A stretch of 64,000 nucleotides of DNA, taken from assembly GCF_018143015.1 (NCBI RefSeq), contig NC_054752.1, forward strand, positions 4,203,216 to 4,267,215. Reading direction: 5' to 3'. This stretch comes from Lytechinus variegatus. Lineage: Eukaryota; Echinodermata; Echinoidea; Temnopleuroida; Toxopneustidae. The translations under genes were made by a program, and so were the position numbers. This document shows positions 56,106-64,000 of this stretch, piece after piece. Position 1 is the stretch's first letter, and the number at the start of each line of letters is the position of its first letter. A model generated the notes under the pieces. That model saw nothing but the letters and a program-made list of their open reading frames with translations, made no database searches and was not told the origin of the DNA.

Positions 56106-57061
56106 ACCTCTATTTTCTGGAGCTCGGTCGCTTCGCTCATTCGGACGAACATTTGTAATTGACATGAGTATAAGTCTTTACGTATTATCCATAAATTGAA
56201 TTTCTTCTTGTTTACATGCCGTGCAAATACATATTAAAGACAACAATTATTCTAATTTATATACATGTAAAATAAACAATGCAATCTACATTTGGAACTT
56301 AACATTACTTACATAATAAATCATGTCATAGCAGAGATTTTAAATAAGAAAGGCGATTAGTTGAGTTTATTGCAATCATTTGAAATTTGGGAGATATTAA
56401 GGAAAGACATGATTGATTTAATTATAAGAAAATAATAAACCCGACCCAACATCTGATTTAAGATTTTTCAAGCATTTTTAATGTTGAAATTTTGTACTTT
56501 TATTAATAACATTAGACCTTGAGTATATGTCAAGGACTTTGTTAATTTTACTAGTATGCTTCAAAACTAAGCTTGTGATCATCTGTATACCTTCCATTAC
56601 ATAGTAAGTTTTTTTAATGAGCATAATTCGCATGAAATCTCGTTTTACGGACTAAAGTTTCAATCAGGGTTCTAAAAACTGCGTGCATATATAAACTGGT
56701 GATATGTCAGTGCATACTTAAACGTGGGGGGTGGGACTTTACACAGCACTGCGAGATGCCCATCCAAGCAATTGCCAAGTTAAGACTTTTTTGCGTTGAG
56801 TTATCGATTTCGCATTTTTCAGAACACCTCCCCATTCAAACTTTTCAAAGAAATGTCGAGTTTGAAGAATTTAAATCTATTTCAGGATATGTAAGGGTTG
56901 CTTGATAATTGTGTTTCGGTTCTGAAGAGGCTCCCTGTGGACATGAGGACCGAGTTGCATTATTTGTGAACGAGATTGACGGGTTTGGATGTTTCCTTGG
57001 ATTGCATGTATTTGGTTCAGATTATTTTGATTTTTTGACAACCGAGTTGTGATCATTTACT
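56106..57061. other. Gene-free stretch
   Basis: AT-rich; no exon, repeat family or motif recognised. Confidence 0.4.
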
Positions 57062-57335
57062 GGTCGGGAGTACTGGTCTAGTGGTTATAACTCTCGTCTT
57101 CCAATCCGAGGGACGTGGGTTCGATTCCAAACCATGGCGTGTTTTCCTTCAGCAAGAAGTTTATCCAGATTGTGCTGCACTCAACCCAGGTGAGATGGTT
57201 ACCTGGTAGGAATTTATTCCTTGAATCCTTGAAACGCAGCATGCGTGATTTAAGTGTGCTGCATTATTGCAGAGCGCTTAGAGACTTCTGATAAAGTGTT
57301 AAGCGCTGTATAAGCAAGTATAATTATCATAATCG
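57062..57335 (+). mobile_element. tRNA-derived SINE
   Basis: A-box-like TCTAGTGGTTATAAC, B box GGGTTCGATTCC, body CTTCAGCAAGAAGTTTATCC, TGTGCTGCACTCAACCCAGG and GGTAGGAATTTATTCCTTG. Ends GCGCTGTATAAGCAAGTATAATTA. Confidence 0.83.
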
Positions 57336-57424
57336 TTATTAACATTGTCACAAGTAACAGGATATACATCTTCAAATTTCCAAATCATTATTCACGGCCT
57401 TAATCACCAACTTTCCTCCTCCTG

Positions 57425-57606
57425 CTTCTCCTCCCCTCATCTCTCATCCTCATCATCATCATCATCATCAGCAGTATCATCATCAACATCATCATCATCC
57501 TCATTATTCTCCTCCTCATCATAATCATCATCATCATCCTCATCCTCATCCTCATCATCATCACCATCCTCCTCCTCATCATCCTCATCATCGTCATCAT
57601 CACCAA

Positions 57607-57645
<39 letters not shown>

Positions 57646-58815
57646 TCTCATCATCCTCCTCATCATCGTCACCATCACAATCATCAACATCCTCCTCATC
57701 ATCATCATCCTCCTCATCATCGTCACCATCAAGAACATCATCATCCTCCTCATCATCATTCTCATCATCGTCACCATCACAATCATCAACATCCTCATCA
57801 TCATCATCATCCTCCTCATCATCATCCTCATCATCGTCACCATCACAATCATCAACATCCTCATCATCATCCTCATCATCATCCTCATCATCCTCCTCCT
57901 CATCATCCTCATCATCGTCACCATCACAATCATCAACATCCTCATCATCATCCTCCTCATCATCGTCACCATCACAATCATCAACATCCTCATCATCATC
58001 CTCATCATCATCCTCCTCATCATCGTCACCATCACAATCATCAACATCCTCCTCATCATCCTCCTCATCATCGTCACCATCAAGAACATCATCATCCTCC
58101 TCATCATCATTCTCATCATCGTCACCATCACAATCATCAACATCCTCATCATCATCATCATCATCATCCTCCTCATCATCAACCTCATTATCGTCACCAT
58201 CACAATCATCAACATCCTCATCATCATCCTCATCATCATCCTCATCATCCTCCTCCTCATCATCCTCCTGATCATCGTCACCATCACAATCATCAACATC
58301 CTCATCCTCATCCTCATCATCATCCTCCTCATCATCGTCACCATCACAATCATTAACATCCTCCTCATCATCATCATCCTCCTCATCATCGTCACCATCA
58401 AGAACATCATCATCCTCCTCATCATCATTCTCATCATCGTCACCATCACAATCATCAACATCCTCATCATCATCATCATCCTCCTCATCATCATCCTCAT
58501 CATCGTCACCATCACAATCATCAACATCCTCATCATCATCCTCATCATCATCCTCATCATCCTCCTCCTCATCATCCTCCTCATCATCGTCACCATCACA
58601 ATCATCAACATCCTCATCATCATCCTCATCATCATCCTCCTCATCATCCTCCTCATCATCGTCACCATCACAATCATCAACATCCTCCTCATCATCCTCC
58701 TCATCATCGTCACCATCACAATCATCAACATCCTCATCATCATCCTCATGATGATCCTCATCATCATCACCATCATCAACCACATCATTATCCTAATAAT
58801 CATCATCATCACCAC
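57425..58815. repeat. ATC/CTC triplet minisatellite with higher-order structure
   Basis: About 1.4 kb of CATCATCCTC units. A marker unit (GTCACCATCACAATCATCAA) recurs well over a dozen times, and a variant (GTCACCATCAAGAACATC) at about 57721, 58072 and 58390 marks a larger period of roughly 320-350 bp. Because all steps are multiples of three, long Asp/Glu-rich and Met/Arg-rich frames stay open on minus. I see no splice sites or start context to call a gene. Confidence 0.9.
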
Positions 58816-58865
58816 CACCACGTGTGAAGTAACATCAGAATTACGAATGTATCATTACTGAAGGC

Positions 58866-58976
58866 TGGAGCCCGTAACACAAAGCTTATCAATGATCGTA
58901 GAACAAATTTTTACGATTGATTGCATTACCTACAATGTACGATCAATCATTATGCGTTGTGTTACGGAGCCCTGAT
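58866..58976 (+). repeat. MITE, CCGTAACACAAA family, 111 bp
   Basis: TIRs GGAGCCCGTAACACAAAGC and, inverted, GGGCTCCGTAACACAACGC. The inner TTTACGATTGATTGCATT is shared with the copies at 508-662 and 41163-41297. This is the best-preserved copy. Confidence 0.85.
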
Positions 58977-59169
58977 TTTGATTTTAATGGACTCATTATT
59001 TATTATCTGTATAGACTATTTCATTGTTCATGTTTCAAGTTAAAAATATTGTATCAACACCCATGCGATGGAAAAGCTGCAATCTAAAATTTGGTATTTA
59101 CGGGTACAAAATTTACAAACAAAGACAGGTCCGGGCAGAGTTTTAGAATATATTTTTGAGGGGGGGGGG

Positions 59170-59557
59170 GGCGTATAAATCCGCATCTCGAGTATGGAAT
59201 CCCCAATGTGATATTCGTATATATAATAACATAAGATTCTGATCTCACTAGTGTTACAAGAAAAGAGTTTCAACAACAACAAAAAAATCTACATGAGAGG
59301 GCGTTAATCCAGTATCATATTCAAAGCCAATTAATAAGAGTTTGGCCAACATGGTTCCAATGGGTTTATACCAAAATGGCACATAATACTTTGTTAGGCA
59401 ATCTCAATTGGACAAAAAAATTGCGCCATGTTGGTAATCCATTGAAACCGGGTTAGCCGAACTTTATCTATTGATACAATAATATTAGATTTTGAATAAT
59501 GAATATCAAACTGGGAATTCCATACTCGAGATGCGGCTTTATAATAGAGTTGATATT
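59170..59557. mobile_element. MITE with roughly 50-bp TIRs and a nested smaller one
   Basis: Outer arms share CCGCATCTCGAGTATGGAAT, read forward at about 59180 and inverted at about 59515. Inside, 59338-59461 is a second inverted-repeat unit (GTTTGGCCAACATGG at one end, GTTCGGCTAACCCGG inverted at the other). Confidence 0.7.
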
Positions 59558-59685
59558 CACACTCAGATTATTGAACCATTAGGTGTCCGATTCGAGGACT
59601 AAGTGCTTTAGCTTATATCCCATTAGTCCAGATTGGACCTCATCTTCCCTCCCTACCAAGGAAGATGAGTGGATTGGCGCTGATT

Positions 59686-60217
59686 CCCGGGGGGGGGGGG
59701 CACTTCCATTCACAAGTGGATACCATGCGCGACCATGGGGTCTCAAAAAGCACCCTAAACACGTAATTTCCATATTCTGAAAATGCACCCCTTAACAAGT
59801 ATTGGCGTGTGAAACCCTACCCTTAACAATTATCGGAAACAAAACGATACTCTTGGCAAATATTCCGAACCCTAAACAAGTACAGGAATGTTTTATTGTT
59901 ACGGGTCCTTCGGTAGTCGGCTTTACTTTATTTGGTTCAGTACGACCCCACTTTCTACACCTCGCCCAAATAGGACTCTAAACACGTAGTGTTGGGGCAA
60001 AAAGGACATCCTTTATAAAACATTTTAATTTTGTTTTATCATCCCCGCAAATTCGACCCTAAACACGTAATTTTCCTAGTGAAACATTATTTTTGTGTTT
60101 TTGACACCCTTATCACGTTACGTACGTAACGTGCCCTATCGTGAAAAAGACATTCTTTTTACGTGTTTTTTTGGTCGCGCATGGTATCCACTCGTCAATG
60201 TAAGTGGCCCCTCCGGG
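59686..60217 (+). mobile_element. CCCGGGG-ended DNA transposon, copy 2
   Basis: Same family as 55608-56097 in opposite orientation. Exact 8-bp target duplication CGCTGATT at 59678-59685 and 60218-60225. The inside shows iterated CCCTAAACACGTA motifs. It sits within a small inverted-repeat sequence whose ends are TAGTCCAGATTGGA (59626) and, inverted, TAGTCCAGATCGGA (near 60300). Confidence 0.9.
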
Positions 60218-60339
60218 CGCTGATTAGAGATTGCGAGACATGTGCCCTCTATGTTAGCTTTGGGACAGGGAACTTCCAAACACCAAGATCCGATCTGGAC
60301 TAGTGTTTCATAAATAGTCCGGCAGCCCAGGAAGTTTAT

Positions 60340-63137
60340 TAGTCCAGGATAGAAGAGGCATAACCTTGTTTTTTTATATATACAATAATTTTTGATGGTT
60401 TCTTGTCAATTCGAGGGTGCTGATTACGAATCTGAATGATGCCACTCGTGTAACCTTGAGCATTTTCCGCAAATTGGCAAAATCCAATATGGCCGCCAAA
60501 ATATGCAAATTACCCATGAAAATCATAAAATTGTCCGCACATTGGCTGTGAAATGCATGAAATTGTGTGGCAGGAGTGAAATACAGTCTTAAAAAATAAT
60601 TTTTGACAAAATATTTATTTTCCTGATATTCAAAATGGCCGCCATAGGCCATTGTATACACTACCATGTACAATATGAATAGGGAAAACTAATTTTCACA
60701 AAAATGAGCACTAAACTGCAAAAATCGCGATGTATGAACGAAGTAATATATGCAAATCACCATTACTAACGAGATATATAATTTGTAATGTCATATATGG
60801 GAAAATTGCAGTATTTTGATATCTAAAATAGCCGCCACTGGCCCAAACATTATTGCGTACAATTGCAATGGGGGCCAAAAAATTCTCATGAGTGATCTCT
60901 AAAATGCTTATTATGAAGATTAAACAATTGGAATACTGACTATAAACATAATTATTAACGAAATATATTATAAATATGCTATGTATGTGGTAAATGTGGT
61001 ATTTTGATATTCGAAATGGCTGCCAAATGCCCTAAAAGTATTATACACAATGAGAAATGGGAAAAAAGAAATCACAAGATTGAGCGCTAAAATGCATAGA
61101 TATGTGATAAATTAATTGGATACTGTCTAAAAACGTATTTTATAACGAAAAATATCATTCAGGTTTCAAGTTTGTGTTAAATACTGTATTTCGACTTTCA
61201 AAATGGCCGCCATCGACATTAACCGTATTATGTACATTGCAAAGTGGGAAACCAATATTCACAGGAGTGAGCACCATAAATGCACGTAATAGTGATCTAT
61301 GAGTAAAATATTGTCTGAAAGCATCATTTCTATTAAGATATATCATTTATTCTGCCAGTTAGGTGATAAATACGGTTATTTTAAAGTCAAAATGGCCGCA
61401 GCTACAGTCTCTTACGGTATTATACACAATATGAATGGGAACAAATCATTTGAACAGAATTTGGCTTTGCTTGGTCAAATGGTGATGTATGAGTGGAATA
61501 TTGTCTGAAAACATGATTTATAACAAAATATATAATATCTTATGTAATTTAGGTGATAAATACTGTATTTCAACATTCAAAATGGCTGTCATATGCCCTT
61601 TTTGTGAACATCATTTGTCTCCACCCAAATTGTATATATACGATAAGTGCTTATGGTGGCCATTTTCAATTTAAAAATGCAGCATTTATCACCCTAATTA
61701 CACAGCATTATGATATATCTAGTTAGAAAACATGGTTTTAGACAATAATTCACCTTTACATCACAATTCACAATTACATGCAATATTTAGAGTCAAGCAA
61801 AGCCAAATTCTGTCAAAATTATATGTCCCATGTTACAATGTATACAATACTTTTAGGACCTATGGCAGCCATTTTGGATTTCAAAGTACAGCATTTATTA
61901 CCTCCACCATGCCCACAACCAATATGTGATGTATTCAGTTAGAAATAATGTTTAAGATAATATCTTTACCCGTACATCACAGTTATATGCAATTTATGAT
62001 TCTCACTCTTGTGAAAATTAGTTTCCCTGTTCGCATGTTACATAATTTATTTAGGGCTTGTAGAGGTTATTTTGAATGTCAAAATACAGTATTTATCACC
62101 TGTATGGTAGAAGAAATGCGATGATTAAAAAAAATGTTTTCAAATAACGTTTTACTCATACAACAGGATTACATGTATATGGATGTCATAGTCAAGCAAA
62201 TCCAAATTCTCACAAAATTATATGTCCCAATTCACATTGTAGATAATACTGTTAGGGCCTATAGGGGCCATTTTGAATTTCATAATACAGTATTTATCTC
62301 ATGCATGACAAAAGAAATGATATGTCTTGCTATAAAACACGTTGTCAGACAATATTTTATTCATAGATCACAATTACATGCATTTTTTGTTTCTTACTCG
62401 TGTGAAAATTAGTTTCTCTATTCGCATTGTACATGATTAATATAGGGGCTATGGCGGCCATTTTGAATTTCAAAATACAGCATTTACCACATAAATGGCA
62501 TTTTTACAATTATGTTTTTAGTCAGTATTCCACTCGTTTATCTTAATAATCTGCATTTTAATGCTCAATCATGTCATTTTTTTGGCCCCGGCCATTGCCA
62601 TTGTACATAATACTCTTTGGGCCAGTGGCGGCTATTTTAGATATCAAAATACAGCAATGTTCCAATATTTGACATAATAAATAATATATCTCATTAGTAA
62701 TGATGATTTGCATATATTGTTTCGTTCATACATCGCGATTTTTGCAGTTTAGTGCTCATTTTTGTGAAAATTAGTTTTCCTATTCATAATGTACATGATA
62801 GTGTATACAATGGCCTATGGCGGCCATTTTGAATATCAGGAAAATAAATATTTTGTCAAAATTATTTTTAAGACTGTATTTCACTCCTGACACACAATTT
62901 CATGCATATCACAGCCAATGTGAGGACAATTTTATGAGTTTCATGGGTAATTTGCATATTTTGGCGGCCATATTGGATTTTGCCAATTTGCGGAAAATGC
63001 TCAAGGTTACACGAGTGGCATCATTCAGATTCGTAATCAGCACCCTCGAATTGACAAGAAACCATAAAAAAATATTGTATATATAAAAAAACAAGGTTTG
63101 GTCAATTTTCAATGGGGCCTATCCTGGACTATATTCA
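60340..63137. repeat. 2.8-kb palindrome of iterated AAAATGGCCGCC units
   Basis: Left arm about 60340-61728, right arm 61729-63137, reverse complements with moderate divergence. Each arm holds seven units carrying (A)AATGGCCGCCAT, 145-195 bp apart: near 60490, 60635, 60829, 61015, 61200, 61390 and 61580, mirrored near 62965, 62820, 62630, 62455, 62265, 62055 and 61865. Outer ends share AGTCCAGGATA. No coding capacity; short frames inside are mirror artefacts. Looks like a foldback transposon. Confidence 0.9.
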
Positions 63138-64000
63138 ACCGAAAGCCGGACAAGCAAATGACCCCATAGCTGGATGGCATGGACCTTGAAGTTTACAAAA
63201 ATGCATTGCTGCCGGGTTCTATGCGTGGTCTTCCCTCCGAAATGACGTAATATATGACGTCACTACAAAATGGCCCTATTTCACCATTTTTCAGACATTC
63301 TACACATAGCATGAAGTCAAGGGAGAATATCTCAGCCAAATCATGCTTGTTTTGTATGAAACTTTCACAATATATTGTTCAAGTAGTGCACAAGAGATAT
63401 GCAAAATTTCACGAACAGAAATTATTGTTTACATATGCAAATTACGTAATGAAATTTGCATATCATTAGTTTTGGAGATTTCTTGCATAAAAAATTGTCG
63501 AAAATCGATTCAGAAATTTATTTTCTTTTTTAGTGTACTTTATTTGATATTTTTCCTCTCAAGCATAATATCATTGTCTTTATCTATATCTGTACTTTAA
63601 GAAAATATATGTCAGTAATTGGAAATGACATTATAGACTGTGATTTCAGCCCCCTTTTCAATATGGTGCGCACATTGAAATCGTGCGTTTTGGGCCTATT
63701 TTCACCATATAGCTGAGGTGGGCGACCGATATGCCTACTTTATTAGTGCTTCTTGCATTTTGCATGATATTAAATCTTCCAAACAACATATTTTCATCTT
63801 CATTTTGACTCTGGTGATACATCAATGATTTCAGCACAGATTGATTGCCCATTGGGCAGTCTATAGGCTACGTTTTCAGCCTAGTTTTCAACAACGAACC
63901 TATACCATGTAAGACTGCATCGTTGTAGTCGAGTCGGATAAGAGGTTCCTGTGTACCATCAAAATATTTTTCACTTAATTTTTCAATCAAAGTTTTGGTA
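63138..64000. other. Gene-free right end of window
   Basis: AT-rich; no exon or named repeat recognised. ATGACGTAATATATGACGTCA at about 63242 holds two TGACGT half-sites, probably chance. Confidence 0.35.

Noticed and set aside
57400-58821. 448- and 473-codon open frames (Asp/Glu-rich and Met/Arg-rich) on minus
   Set aside because: Both arise from one triplet minisatellite read in two frames. No start context, domain or splice evidence.
60374-63112. Small open frames of 60-99 codons in the palindrome
   Set aside because: Mirror images of one another on opposite strands, inside a non-coding inverted repeat.

Overview
The window looks like AT-rich, repeat-laden nuclear DNA of a marine deuterostome invertebrate, most likely an echinoderm and probably a sea urchin. 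Reasons: split genes with GT-AG introns; i-type (destabilase-type) lysozymes; a death-domain/B-box/propeller protein; a Mag/SURL-like Ty3/gypsy element; tRNA-derived SINEs that look like sea-urchin ones; and very many short terminal-inverted-repeat (TIR) elements. The species call is inference; the gene and repeat structures are read from the sequence.

Layout. (1) 1-425 is the 3' end of a rhodopsin-type GPCR on +. (2) 2379-32165 is a tandem duplication. Each unit carries a complete three-exon i-type lysozyme gene on the minus strand. Unit A (2379-7809) is compact. Unit B (7810-32165) is about 4.5 times longer, because its first intron took in a young gypsy element (12363-17845), an expanded CTA microsatellite and a 10.8-kb block (18553-29383). 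A further 1.06-kb DNA transposon lies just upstream of its start codon. Both lysozyme reading frames remain whole and differ at 8 of 165 residues. The 10.8-kb block holds a CR1/L2-group LINE that was itself invaded by a hAT-like element, which contains another hAT-like element. (3) 33758-39415 is a four-exon minus-strand gene for a death domain + B-box + coiled coil + beta-propeller protein. Its introns hold a SINE and several MITEs. (4) 39.7-45.9 kb is gene-poor, with a truncated L1-type LINE, MITEs and CT-rich tracts. (5) 45991-50040 is a four-exon minus-strand Dickkopf-family (Dkk3-like) secreted Wnt regulator. (6) 50-64 kb has no recognised gene. It holds LINE and SINE pieces, a 1.4-kb ATC-based minisatellite, two oppositely oriented copies of a CCCGGGG-ended transposon with 8-bp target duplications, and a 2.8-kb near-symmetric palindrome built of about 14 iterated units.

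The genes do not form an operon. The lysozyme pair and the death/B-box gene are both plausibly innate-immune, but nothing in the sequence shows co-regulation. The richest new material is structural: the duplicated locus is a natural before/after record of transposon insertion, because the two units supply empty sites for each other.
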